Shown: positions 41,113 to 49,156, counted from the stretch's first letter. The stretch: DNA of 50,353 bases from Kroppenstedtia sanguinis (GCF_050433445.1 NZ_JBNPXF010000027.1:1-50353), one strand, 5' to 3'. Program-made: numbers and translations. The notes: a model not told the origin generated them from the sequence alone.

Positions 41113-42663
41113 TCATCGAGTCGCCATCAAGTTTTCCAACCCTTGCGCCTGGTGCTTTTCGAAGACGGGCCGCAGGGCAAAGTAAAAATCGTTGAACCGC
41201 TGTTTCGCCTCTTCATAAACCGCTTTGTTTTCCAAATGGGGCTGCTGCGTCCCTTCGATTTGGATAAATCGATCGACGACATGGAAATCCTCAAACAGCC
41301 CGGCGCCCACGCCGCCGATGATCGCCGCCCCCATGGAGCTGGCCTCGTCGAGAATCGTCGGCACCTTCACCGGAATGGCGAATACATCCCCTACAATCCG
41401 GAGCCATGCCGGGTTCTTCGCTCCACCGCCGATGAGGATGATCTCATCGATTTCTATATGTTGCTGGAGAATATCGAGAATGATCCCCAGATTGTAAGTG
41501 ATCCCTTCTAGCACACTGCGAAGCAAGTCCGCTCGGGTCGTCTCGGATGTGATCCCAAGGTAGGATCCCTTTGAGGCTGTATCCCAGCGAGGTGCACGTT
41601 CTCCCAACAGGTAGGGGAGAAACAAAAGCCCATTCGAACCCGGCGGTGCCAGTTCCACCTGCTCATTGATTAAATCATAGATGGACTGATCGCTCCCTTC
41701 AGCGGCTTCCCGCTCCCCCGTACAGATCGTCTCTTTCATCCAGTTGAAAGCCCCGCCGGCATACTGCATGGTGCCGTTAGGCGCATAATATCCTGGGATG
41801 GCATGCGCCCATGTGACCGTCCGCATCTCCGGATCGAAGATCGGTTTCTTGGTGGTGGTCGTCACCCAGGCAGACGTACCTAAGGAACAATAGGTTTTCC
41901 CCTCATCCACCGAACCCGCACCGATGTTCGCCGTAACACCGTCACCGGCACCGATGACCACTTTCGTCCCAAGCGCCAGTCCTGTCGCCTGGGACGCCCT
42001 CTCCGTCACGCCCCCTGCAACATAGGTCGAGGGTTGCAGATTCGGTAGCTTTTCCGGGTCGATCCCACTTGCGGCTACGATCCGATCCGACCATTTCAAC
42101 TCCTCCAAGTCGAAACATCCCATGCTGTTGCCGTCAGAATAGTCCGTGACGAAAGTACCTGTCAATTTGAAAACGATGTAGTCTTTGGCATTCAACACTT
42201 TGTGCGTCTTTTCATAAATTTCCGGCTCGTGATCCCGAATCCACATGAGCTTCTGAATACCGTAGGATGGCGTGTTCCGGTGGCCGACGATCCGGTAAAA
42301 TTCTTCCTGGGTCAGATGGGCTTCGAGATCCTTCACCTGCTTCGTCGCCCGTTGGTCCGCCCAGATGATCGAGTCACGGAGCGGGTTCCCATTCTCATCG
42401 ACACACAGGCAACCCATCATCTGACCGCTAAAACTGACGACCTGGATCTCCTCAGGGTGGATGCCGATCTGCTGGATCAGCTGCTTCGTCGAGAGGCAGA
42501 CGGCCTTCCACCAGTCTTCCGGGTCCTGCTCCACCCACTTCTCATTAAAGAAATGCGTATCGTAGGACACAATCTGGCTTCCGACCAATCGGCCGTCTGT
42601 TGAAAACAGCGAGGCCTTGTTTCCTGAGGTTCCCAGATCATGTGCCAAAATATACTGCGCCAT
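41113..42663 (-). CDS. FGGY-family carbohydrate kinase (xylulokinase-like)
   Basis: 516 residues. Phosphate-1 motif YILAHDLGTSGNKASLFS at the N-terminus, VSFSGQMMGCLCVDENGNPL and IIWADQRA, the central GAGDGVTANIGAGSVDEGKTYCSLGTSAW with the catalytic Asp, LLFLPYLLGERAPRWD and the C-terminal adenosine site ILIGGGAKNPAWLRIVGDVF. The proteins closest in look are xylulokinase-type enzymes, but FGGY substrate ranges are broad (xylulose, ribulose, erythritol, sugar acids). The ATG follows GAGAGAGGGGG, 27 bp after the gntR gene. Confidence 0.92.
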   Translation of the reverse strand: MAQYILAHDLGTSGNKASLFSTDGRLVGSQIVSYDTHFFNEKWVEQDPEDWWKAVCLSTKQLIQQIGIHPEEIQVVSFSGQMMGCLCVDENGNPLRDSIIWADQRATKQVKDLEAHLTQEEFYRIVGHRNTPSYGIQKLMWIRDHEPEIYEKTHKVLNAKDYIVFKLTGTFVTDYSDGNSMGCFDLEELKWSDRIVAASGIDPEKLPNLQPSTYVAGGVTERASQATGLALGTKVVIGAGDGVTANIGAGSVDEGKTYCSLGTSAWVTTTTKKPIFDPEMRTVTWAHAIPGYYAPNGTMQYAGGAFNWMKETICTGEREAAEGSDQSIYDLINEQVELAPPGSNGLLFLPYLLGERAPRWDTASKGSYLGITSETTRADLLRSVLEGITYNLGIILDILQQHIEIDEIILIGGGAKNPAWLRIVGDVFAIPVKVPTILDEASSMGAAIIGGVGAGLFEDFHVVDRFIQIEGTQQPHLENKAVYEEAKQRFNDFYFALRPVFEKHQAQGLENLMATR

Positions 42664-42690
42664 AGGGGTTCCCCCTCTCTCCCCAGTGAT

Positions 42691-43431
42691 CTATTTGGCG
42701 GTGATCACAATTTCAAAGCGATTCTTATCCCCACGGTAGCGAGCGACCGAGTATTCAATCGGCTCGTCCTCAGCATTGTAGCCGATGGACAGGAATTTCT
42801 GAATCGCGCTCCCTGGCGCCACATTCAGATTTCCCACATCATAGTCGTCCGCTTCTACCGCCTCAATAAAACGACGGATTTTGCTGATCGCTGTCTCATT
42901 TCTCGTAGACAACACCGGATAGAGCGAATCCTTGACGAGATCATGGTCCAAAACGAAGCTACACTTTTCATAGGGCAGATAGGTCTTCACCATGACAATC
43001 GGCTCATTGTCAGCAAACCGGCGGCGGTGGATATAGATCACCTGGTCCTTCTGCTGTAGATTCAATTGTTCTGCCACCGACTCAGGTGCATTCACCACTT
43101 TGAAGTCAAGCACCTCTGTCGTCGGGTTCCTGCCCAAAGCTCGGATCTGATCGTTAAATGAACCGATCGCCTGAATAAAGCTTTGCGAAATTTTTGGGGT
43201 CCGGACAAACGTCCCCTTGCTCTTCACCCGGTACAACCATCCCTCCTGGACCAACTCCGTGATCGCCTGGCGGACGGTGGTCCGGCTGATGTTGTACATC
43301 TCGCTCAGTTCTTTTTCCGTCGGAATGGCATCCTCCACTTGATAAGTCCCATCCCGGATCTGCTTCAAAATGATCTCCTTCAACTGGAAATAAAGCGGAA
43401 TCGGGATGTCTTTGTCTAATTTGTGCACCAC
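42691..43431 (-). CDS. GntR-family (HutC/UTRA) transcriptional regulator
   Basis: 246 residues. The N-terminal winged HTH has IPLYFQLKEIILKQIRDGTYQVEDAIPTEKELSEMYNISRTTVRQAITELVQEGWLYRVKSKGTFV. The C-terminal UTRA ligand domain (about 85-240) has the usual QVIYIHRRRFADNEPIVMVKTYLP and DEPIEYSVARYRGDKNRFEI. UTRA regulators respond to sugar phosphates or small carbon metabolites. It heads the kinase-SDR gene series and presumably controls the locus. The GTG start follows GGTGGGGAG. Confidence 0.92.
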   Translation of the reverse strand: MVHKLDKDIPIPLYFQLKEIILKQIRDGTYQVEDAIPTEKELSEMYNISRTTVRQAITELVQEGWLYRVKSKGTFVRTPKISQSFIQAIGSFNDQIRALGRNPTTEVLDFKVVNAPESVAEQLNLQQKDQVIYIHRRRFADNEPIVMVKTYLPYEKCSFVLDHDLVKDSLYPVLSTRNETAISKIRRFIEAVEADDYDVGNLNVAPGSAIQKFLSIGYNAEDEPIEYSVARYRGDKNRFEIVITAK

Positions 43432-43679
43432 TTTCTCCCCACCTTGCTACATCATGTTTAACCCTAATTTTGAGATTTCTACCCTTGCTAGGAGTACCCT
43501 CTCAGGCCACTGGGCCCTTGTTTTTCAGTCCGGTGAGGCTGGAAAGGTGAAGCGACTGGATCTCTTGAAGGAGCAACAAAGTCCCGACCTAACACCTCCT
43601 CACCCTCTTGTCTCTACCTTCATTCCAGCACCGAAGCCCGACGTAATTTTCCCACTCGACTAAAAGATACCGCTTTCAT

Positions 43680-43707
43680 ATTATATCACTTCGTCATAAT
43701 ATCGCAA
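43680..43707 (-). promoter_or_regulatory. Candidate promoter of the gntR-kinase-SDR genes
   Basis: On the minus strand TTGCGA (43707-43702), 16 bp, then TATAAT (43685-43680). ATATTAT/ATAATAT arms inside the element form an inverted repeat. This implies a 5' leader of about 240 nt before gntR. That stretch (43440-43670) contains a sequence loosely like the MITE interior (TCTCTACCTTCATTCCAG) and nothing else recognisable. Confidence 0.45.
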
Positions 43708-43754
43708 CATCATAACAAAGGACTACTAGAATAGAGATGACAAATAAACTGAAT

Positions 43755-43955
43755 CAGGGCTGTTGATGAACCATCAAGTGGATGAAGGGAACGAAACGAC
43801 CCTTTCGCTCCTCCCATTGCCCTCATCGTAAAATATGGCTTAGGGGACGGGGAGGGTGAGACGGCTACGATCTCTTGCAAAGAGCGCAAAGGCTCTTCAC
43901 CGTCCCACCCTCCCGACCTTAGTTTCGACCTAAAATAGGCGAATCAACACGCCTG
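43755..43955. mobile_element. MITE-family element, short form (copy E, 201 bp)
   Basis: Near-perfect 9-bp duplication AAACTGAAT (43746-43754) and AAACGGAAT (43956-43964). Left end CAGGGCTGTTGATGAACCAT; right end, inward, CAGGCGTGTTGATTCGCC. The interior folds as a long hairpin: GGGAGGGTGAGACGG faces CCGTCCCACCCTCCC with one mismatch. Confidence 0.87.
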
Positions 43956-44031
43956 AAACGGAATATGTAACCTTATCCCCCTCCAATGTTTTCAGCCCAC
44001 TTTCGGGACAAATCTTGCCTGTCCAACCGCA

Positions 44032-44178
44032 CTATTTGAGATATTTTGTAAAATAAGCGGCCAAGAGAAGCAATATAAATCCAAGCGCCCATTTGATCAG
44101 GCCATATTCAACAAAGAAGATCGGCGCAATCAATAACGAAGAAAGAAATAAAAAAATTACGGTTGCATACCGTTTCAT
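44032..44178 (-). CDS. Small hydrophobic membrane protein, 48 aa
   Basis: Reading MKRYATVIFLFLSSLLIAPIFF, then VEYGLIKWALGFILLLLAAY and a short tail TKYLK. Two transmembrane segments are separated by a short loop. The ATG is preceded by GGGGAGAG at proper spacing. Not recognised; similar two-helix small proteins are common in Bacilli and are often missed. The rest of the gap 43956-44318 holds one inverted repeat (ATACCCC/GGGGTAT at 44206-44227) and no other gene. Confidence 0.55.
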   Translation of the reverse strand: MKRYATVIFLFLSSLLIAPIFFVEYGLIKWALGFILLLLAAYFTKYLK

Positions 44179-44318
44179 CACTCTCTCCCCAATCAAAAGT
44201 AAGTGATACCCCCATTTGAAGGGGTATTTTTCATGTTATTTTCTTCATCGAAGATCTGCTTTAGGTGCAGAAGTATGTCGACCAGCCCGTCTATCCAGAG
44301 ACAACCGATCGACATAGA

Positions 44319-45755
44319 TCAATAAAATGATATTTCCTCGTAGTCCATGTCATAGATTAGTCGTCCCACAGTCTTGAGCCGTTCATCCTCCAACTGTTGC
44401 ATCAACGAGATGTAATGCATCTCCCACTCATTTTCAGTTTCAATTCCATCAGTTACAATGTCTTGAAAATCCCGTAGATCTCCTCGCAACTCCTCATAAA
44501 ACACGATTTTGGCGAAAACAGCCAACTCAACATCTCCAAAGGTGGCAAAGAGCGCATCGTATTCGTCACCAAATAGACAATCTGCATGGAGCAAATCCAG
44601 ATAATCATGCAGGGAAGCCACTTGATCCCGGATCAGTCGCACTTTATTTTCTGTATCGTCGCTTTCCGTGATTCTGTCCACCAATTTCCGCATTTGAACA
44701 TCATTCATACGTTCATTCTCATTTAGCATCAGCACCACCGACTTCTCACGCTCTTCTCTTTCCCGGATGATCAGCGAGTCCAGGCCACCGTTTTCCGCTG
44801 CGTTGTTTACTCTTTGCATCAACTCTCCGCGACAGCGATTCATGTAGCGAGTCAGCGCTTGATCGGTTTGTAACGCCTCCTGTAACTGTTCCATGGATTC
44901 GTCAATCACTGCCGCCCTTTGCTCCCGATCACAAGCCTCTAATTTTCGCTTTAACTGAGTATATTGATGTTCTGATATTCTGACCTGCTGTGCATTCCCC
45001 CCTGACAACAGTGAAAAGAGCGCGTTATTCATCATTAACTCAAATATGTTAAACAGCTCAATACGATAATCAAAACGGCAGATCCTACCGTAATTTGTCA
45101 GGATATACATGAGATCCGAGTGGCTGAAAAAACGACAAAATCGCGTCTCCGTTTGCAACCGTTCCAGATACTGTTTAATATAAAAAACACCCTGAAGCCT
45201 CATATCATCAATGGCTAAAGGATAGTCGATACTCGCCATCGTGTTATGGGCCTCAAAAATAATATTGTAGTGATTCATAAATACAGGTAACGATTCATCG
45301 ATGGTCATTTGATACGCATCCACCGGTACATCCAATTTCATTTTTTTTACTTCCCTATAGAGTTGTTTGGCCTCCTCAAAATGCCGGCGAAGCAATTCCA
45401 CTCCTTTGCCATGCAAATCCCGCACACTCTCTGATTTCAAGTGGGTAAGCGCCTCTTCCGGCTTCTTAAAATGAAGAGCATAAGCATCCAAAGCATACAT
45501 CAGGGAGACCATGATCCCTTCTGCTGTTTCCGACGTGACCGACGTGCTTTCTCCCTGGGTGTACCGTCGGATCAATTGTTGCAGGACCTGCATGATCCCC
45601 ACTTGGATCTGGTAAGCCTCCTGGCCGGTGATCAGCCCCACTCGCTGGCCCTCCTGCAGAAGGGACATGACAAATTGATTCCGCTTTAACCGCGACCGAT
45701 CGATGTAAATATTGGAAATCGATCGAGAACCATCCTGTGTGTAATCCAGATCCAA
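44319..45755 (-). CDS. Protein of unknown function (DUF6179-like), 478 aa
   Basis: A soluble, strongly helical protein without signal peptide or catalytic motif that I can name. The N-terminal phrase YIDRSRLKRNQFVMSLLQEGQRVGLITGQEAYQIQVGIMQVLQQLIRRYTQGESTSV and the length match a Bacillota family that I recall as DUF6179, usually encoded after a DUF6323 gene as here. It has several Glu/Asp-rich helices and a highly acidic C-terminus. The start is TTG with AAAGGGGATG upstream. MITE copy F now separates it from its partner, leaving the ribosome site adjacent to the target duplication. Function unknown; a role in sporulation is possible but not shown. Confidence 0.75.
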   Translation of the reverse strand: MDLDYTQDGSRSISNIYIDRSRLKRNQFVMSLLQEGQRVGLITGQEAYQIQVGIMQVLQQLIRRYTQGESTSVTSETAEGIMVSLMYALDAYALHFKKPEEALTHLKSESVRDLHGKGVELLRRHFEEAKQLYREVKKMKLDVPVDAYQMTIDESLPVFMNHYNIIFEAHNTMASIDYPLAIDDMRLQGVFYIKQYLERLQTETRFCRFFSHSDLMYILTNYGRICRFDYRIELFNIFELMMNNALFSLLSGGNAQQVRISEHQYTQLKRKLEACDREQRAAVIDESMEQLQEALQTDQALTRYMNRCRGELMQRVNNAAENGGLDSLIIREREEREKSVVLMLNENERMNDVQMRKLVDRITESDDTENKVRLIRDQVASLHDYLDLLHADCLFGDEYDALFATFGDVELAVFAKIVFYEELRGDLRDFQDIVTDGIETENEWEMHYISLMQQLEDERLKTVGRLIYDMDYEEISFY

Positions 45756-45776
45756 TCCTATTCATCCCCTTTAAAT

Positions 45777-46004
45777 CAGGTGTGTTGATTCGCCATATTT
45801 TAGGCAGGAAATCAGGTCGGGAGGGTGGGACGGTGAAGAGCCTTTGCACCCATAGGGCACAAGTCTCGCCAGGGTCGCTTTCCGCTCCCGGGTCTCGCTA
45901 TGCGTTCTTTGCAAGAGATCGTAGCCGTCCCACCCTCCCCGTCCCCTCAAGCCAAAGAGTCGTTTCGTTCCCATCAGCCACTTTATGGTTCATCAACAGC
46001 CCTG
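45777..46004. mobile_element. MITE-family element, intermediate form (copy F, 228 bp)
   Basis: Ends are CAGGTGTGTTGATTCGCCAT and, inward from the right, CAGGGCTGTTGATGAACCAT. Flanks CCTTTAAAT (45768-45776) and CCTTCACAT (46005-46013) are a 9-bp duplication with two changes. GGGAGGGTGGGACGG faces CCGTCCCACCCTCCC as a perfect 15-bp stem, and the loop carries a roughly 55-bp insert also found in copies A and B. Orientation is opposite to D and E. It supplies the last codons and stop of the upstream gene. Confidence 0.85.
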
Positions 46005-46462
46005 CCTTCACATAACGACTCTGGGCGGATCCTATCCCTTCTGAAATTCTCGGCGAATGCCTCCATTTTACTTCTCAACAGTTCCAAGGAGCCTCCACAA
46101 GGGCCATCAAAAGCATCTTTCATCCTGTGGATAAGTTTAACGTCCCCGATCTGATCTTCGGTCTCATTCCGCATGTAATAGAAAATCTCATGCAGCTCAT
46201 TTAACGCATCTACATAATGATCTGGATCCAAATAGGGTGAAGCAGAAAACACCTCAATTAAATTTTTGGTTACCTCAATCCCCAGTTCCACCCGTCCATG
46301 GTCACGCAACACTTTGTTTCTGGAGGCCATCACTGCTTTTACATCCTCAGGCGTTAAAACCAGACCATGCTCTTTTGTTTTCTCGTTCAACTCCAGCAAC
46401 TCCACCACCGTCTTGGATGGGGGGGATTGCTGAATGGCATTAAAAATACGGGATAGAAACAC
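45983..46462 (-). CDS. Protein of unknown function (DUF6323-like), 159 aa, C-terminus supplied by MITE
   Basis: A helical soluble protein: VVELLELNEKTKEHGLVLTPEDVKAVMASRNKVLRDHGRVELGIEVTKNLIEVFSASPYLDPDHYVDALNELHEIFYYMRNETEDQIGDVKLIHRMKDAFDGPCGGSLELL. This matches a family I recall as DUF6323, found next to DUF6179 genes. The last residues GRAVDEP and the TAA come from MITE copy F. If the element and one target duplication are removed, the frame would read CEGDE and stop, with the DUF6179-like TTG start 2 bp later, so the pair was originally coupled. The start is GTG with AAAGGAAGAGGG. Family recall is not certain. Confidence 0.75.
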   Translation of the reverse strand: MFLSRIFNAIQQSPPSKTVVELLELNEKTKEHGLVLTPEDVKAVMASRNKVLRDHGRVELGIEVTKNLIEVFSASPYLDPDHYVDALNELHEIFYYMRNETEDQIGDVKLIHRMKDAFDGPCGGSLELLRSKMEAFAENFRRDRIRPESLCEGRAVDEP

Positions 46463-46492
46463 AGCCCTCTTCCTTTCTATCGACCTGACTTT

Positions 46493-46564
46493 TCAAAGAA
46501 TGTGATCGATCCATTGTCGAAGGATCACATCCGGATCCCCCTCTTCAATCTCTCGCAAGAACCC
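46493..46564 (-). pseudogene. C-terminal gene remnant upstream of the DUF6323-like gene
   Basis: The minus strand reads GFLREIEEGDPDVILRQWIDHIL and stop, preceded by an in-frame TAA and no start. Next to it (46575-46605) is GAGACTTGTGCC...GGGCGCAAA, which matches the loop insert of MITE copies B and F. A gene truncated by an old element is a reasonable reading. The parent family is not recognised. Confidence 0.35.
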
Positions 46565-46765
46565 TTAGTAAGACAGGATATGAGACTTGTGCCATTGGGC
46601 GCAAAAAACCACCACCTATATCCCCATAAAAACTTGACTTTTTACCACACCTATGTTATTGTTATTTCATATGCATATTTATAATGCTGTAATTGTGTAT
46701 AATTTAACCTATTATTCCCTGCATGTCAAATTCCTGTTATAATTTCTTAATGTTCAGATTAAAAC

Positions 46766-46803
46766 AAACACCCGCTCCGGTGGAACGGGTGTTTGTTTTT
46801 TCG
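46766..46803 (+). terminator. Orphan Rho-independent terminator
   Basis: AAACACCCG and CGGGTGTTT form a stem with an 11-nt loop, followed by GTTTTTT. No coding gene lies before it on the plus strand within 300 bp, only AT-rich sequence with several TATAAT-like hexamers. It could end a small RNA or be a relic. The rest of 46565-47085 shows no gene. Confidence 0.6.
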
Positions 46804-47085
46804 GAGTTCATTCATGGTCGAATCGCGGAGATATCAAATGAAATGACGAATTTTTCATACTGCAAAGCACAAACATCACTTAATCACCCAGTCAAGTAAT
46901 GTTGCGATCCCTGATTTAAGTGTTTATCGTTTTTTTCGCCACATTATTGACTCTACAGTCAAAAATAAATCTATTCGGGTAGTGAGGCTTCCGTATCATC
47001 CGAGTAGCTGGTTTTTCGTCATTTTCTTAACAGGACAGTAAATAAAAAATGGCACAAAGATCCATCTAATCAACTGGAGGTTGCT

Positions 47086-47352
47086 ATGACCAATTACTCT
47101 CAATCCGTTCAAGCCTTATTTCACCCCTTCTCAATCGGTAATCTATCGTTGCCTAAACGGATTGCGATGGCACTGATAACCCCGGTTTTCCCCCAATTGG
47201 CATACCCGGCCCGGGTGTCGCCGCTTATTACCGTCGCAGAGCATAAAACAACGTCGGACTGATCATCCTGATGGAACTATCATCAAAACTTGTGGATGCG
47301 TCCAATCAAGAAAACGTACCCCACTTCTACGGCGAAGCTGCCAAATGCGAAA
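47086..47352 (+). pseudogene. Degraded NADH:flavin oxidoreductase (old yellow enzyme) gene, N-terminal part
   Basis: The ATG at 47086 follows CTGGAGGTTGCT and opens MTNYSQSVQALFHPFSIGNLSLPKRIAMALITPVF. Continuing through frameshifts near 47195 and 47250-47290 the reading resembles GIPGPGVAAYYRRRAEHNVGLIIL and then LVDASNQENVPHFYGEAA. This is the characteristic start of the old yellow enzyme family (LFxPFxIGxLxLxNR, then YYxRRA and VGLIITEG). The remaining two thirds of the gene are absent. Clearly non-functional. The gap to 47592 contains nothing else. Confidence 0.75.
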
Positions 47353-47592
47353 CCCCATCCCGACCGTCTGCAAACGCAAAAAATCACAAAACTCCTAGTA
47401 ACTCAAGCTCTTCAAAGTCTTCATCCTAGTAATATAGAAAGGGAAGTTTCCCACCTATTTCGCATCGATTTATAGTTGCTTTACTTGATATAATCAGCAT
47501 CATATAATTGACTCCAATAACCATGAACTCTGATAGAAACAAAAAACCGCACTCCACAACCACTTAGGGCTTACAAGAAACATACAGTACAC

Positions 47593-47794
47593 CAGGCGTG
47601 TGGATTAGCCATATTTTAGGCAGGAAATCAGGTCGGGATGGTGGACTTTGATTCGCCTTTGCGCTCTTTGCAAGAGATCGTAGCCGTCCCACCATCCCCG
47701 TCCCCTCAAGCCATATTTTACGATGGGGGCAATAGGAAGAGCGAAAGGTCAGTTTTGTTCTCATCACCCATTTCCTGGTTAATCAACAACCCTG
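47593..47794. mobile_element. MITE-family element, short form (copy G, 202 bp)
   Basis: Perfect 9-bp duplication ACAGTACAC (47584-47592 and 47795-47803). Left end CAGGCGTGTGGATTAGCCAT; right end, inward, CAGGGTTGTTGATTAACCAG. The centre GCGCTCTTTGCAAGAGATCG is the reverse complement of the centres of D and E. Confidence 0.88.
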
Positions 47795-47916
47795 ACAGTA
47801 CACATAAAATGGATCGACATCTGTCGACATCATTTGTTAAATAAGATCCTCTAAGAGAGGATTCCCTGATTCTTCGAAGAAGGGATTAAAGGAGAATATA
47901 ACTGGAGGGAAGGACC

Positions 47917-48249
47917 ATGAACGAAGAGCTGTTGAAGCAGATCATTGAACGCTTGGATCGCATGGAAAACCGGATGGGCCATATGGAAGAGAATATGAAC
48001 CATATGGAAGAGAACATGAACCGTATGGAAGAGAATATGGAAAAGGGTTTTTCCGAGGTCAACCATCGAATGGATCGCATGGAAAGCCGCCTCGAAACCG
48101 TCGCTGAACAGACAGCAAAGATCACTGAATACCACCATGAAACGATTTCACGCGTCGAAGGCATCGAAAAAATAACATATGAAAATGCAGAAGACATAGG
48201 ATACCTCGTCCGGGATATGTACCGGATCCAACATCGAAAAAACGGATGA
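47917..48249 (+). CDS. Short coiled-coil protein with heptad-like repeats, 110 aa
   Basis: Almost wholly alpha-helical: NEELLKQIIERLDRMENRMGHMEENMNHMEENMNRMEENMEKGFSEVNHRMDRMESRLETVAEQTAKITEYHHETI. Met/Leu spacing of seven residues gives a continuous coiled coil (about residues 4-85). No signal peptide or membrane segment. The ATG follows GGAGGGAAGG. Such proteins are common orphan genes in Bacilli, with unknown roles. It contains a DNA-level tandem repeat. Confidence 0.75.
   Translation: MNEELLKQIIERLDRMENRMGHMEENMNHMEENMNRMEENMEKGFSEVNHRMDRMESRLETVAEQTAKITEYHHETISRVEGIEKITYENAEDIGYLVRDMYRIQHRKNG
47980..48042 (+). repeat. Three 21-bp tandem repeats inside the coiled-coil gene
   Basis: CATATGGAAGAGAATATGAAC at 47980-48000 is followed by two near-copies to 48042. 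Each unit encodes the heptad HMEENMN, so copy-number change would lengthen the coil in phase. Confidence 0.85.
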
Positions 48250-48317
48250 CCCTCATGAATCATTCCCTGACTGCTTTGTGTAGCTTCTCGCAGTGATCGA
48301 CTCATGATGTATAAAAA

Positions 48318-48372
48318 ACGTCCCCCAAGGTGGGGCCCTCACCCGGGAAATCCCCCGGTTTTTTCATTTTCT
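48318..48372 (+). terminator. Possible terminator after the coiled-coil gene
   Basis: CCGGG-AAATCC-CCCGG followed by TTTTTTCATTTTC, next to a GC-rich hairpin CCCCCAAGGTGGGG. Stem is short. The rest of 48250-48706 shows no supported gene. Confidence 0.5.
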
Positions 48373-48706
48373 GCTGTTCTCCCCACCCCTCCCTCCTCTT
48401 TCTTCCCCCAAAAACGATTCAAGACATCGTAGACATACCCTTTCTCTAGGATCACATCATGCATGAAATTCGGGTCTCGGATTACAGTCACGCAAATGTC
48501 CCAAGTTGCAGTCACTATAAAAAACAAAATATTCTTTCCCTTATAGCGCATGAAATACAAAGGGGAACAGCAGTTACTTTGCCATCCTGTCCTCTCCCGA
48601 AACTCCTCGGATTACGACAGAAAATATCGGAAAATGTGGACACAAAAAGAATTATCTCTACGAATAAGTATATGAATCAAATATATGGTATAGGAGTAAT
48701 GAAATC

Positions 48707-49156
48707 ATGAAAAAGTGGATGATTGGGTGTGGATCTATTTTTGTAGCGTTTGTACTTCTGGGAGCCTGTGTCGCAGTGTTTAGTGGTGGGGATGATCCTG
48801 CGAAAACTTCCACAGCAGATACCGCGACTGCGGATGGAAAATCTGCTGACAAACCCGCCGCACCGGCAAAATTTGAAGAAGTGTTTAAAGGGACTGCTCA
48901 AATGACAGGTAACAGCGAAAAATTTGAGATCAAGCACGGGAACGAAGTCAAGTTGGATTGGGAAGGATCAGGTGAGGACATGGCCTTATTTAGTGTCATC
49001 CTGAAAAATTCCGATAGTAAAAATATAGAAACGGTAATAGGAAACTCCGGGGAAACCAAAGGGAGCCAGACCTTTTACAACATTGCCCCAGGAACCTACT
49101 TTCTACAATGGAATACAGCAAATTTCAAACCCACCGTGACTATTGAAGAAAAATAA
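48707..49156 (+). CDS. Secreted or membrane-anchored protein of unknown function, 149 aa
   Basis: An N-terminal signal or anchor (KKWMIGCGSIFVAFVLLGACVAVFSGG; a Cys in LLGAC could be lipidated) is followed by a Thr/Ala/Asp/Lys-rich linker (about 28-55). A beta-rich domain follows: FKGTAQMTGNSEKFEIKHGNEVKLDWEGSGEDMALFSVILKNSD...GSQTFYNIAPGTYFLQW. This resembles the jelly-roll domains that bind other proteins or sugars outside the cell, but I cannot name a family. The ATG follows AGGAG at a spacing of 10. Confidence 0.7.
   Translation: MKKWMIGCGSIFVAFVLLGACVAVFSGGDDPAKTSTADTATADGKSADKPAAPAKFEEVFKGTAQMTGNSEKFEIKHGNEVKLDWEGSGEDMALFSVILKNSDSKNIETVIGNSGETKGSQTFYNIAPGTYFLQWNTANFKPTVTIEEK

Noticed and set aside
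43440..43670. A further full MITE copy upstream of gntR
   Set aside because: Short similarities to the interior of copies B and E are present (TCTCTACCTTCATTCCAG, GGATCTCTTGAAGGAGC), but no terminal repeats or duplication, and similarity is too weak to claim.
44206..44231. Terminator for the DUF6179-like gene
   Set aside because: The ATACCCC/GGGGTAT hairpin has its T run on the plus strand, whereas the gene is on the minus strand; kept only as an inverted repeat of unclear role.
47980..48042. CRISPR-like short direct repeats
   Set aside because: The 21-bp units are contiguous without spacers and encode in-frame heptads of a coiled coil. No CRISPR array was seen anywhere in the window.
48339..48560. 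Minus-strand frame of 73 codons between the coiled-coil and secreted-protein genes
   Set aside because: Its start has no ribosome site and its end runs through the GC-rich terminator-like hairpins. A stretch (YVYDVLNRFWGKKEE) looks protein-like, so a remnant is not excluded.
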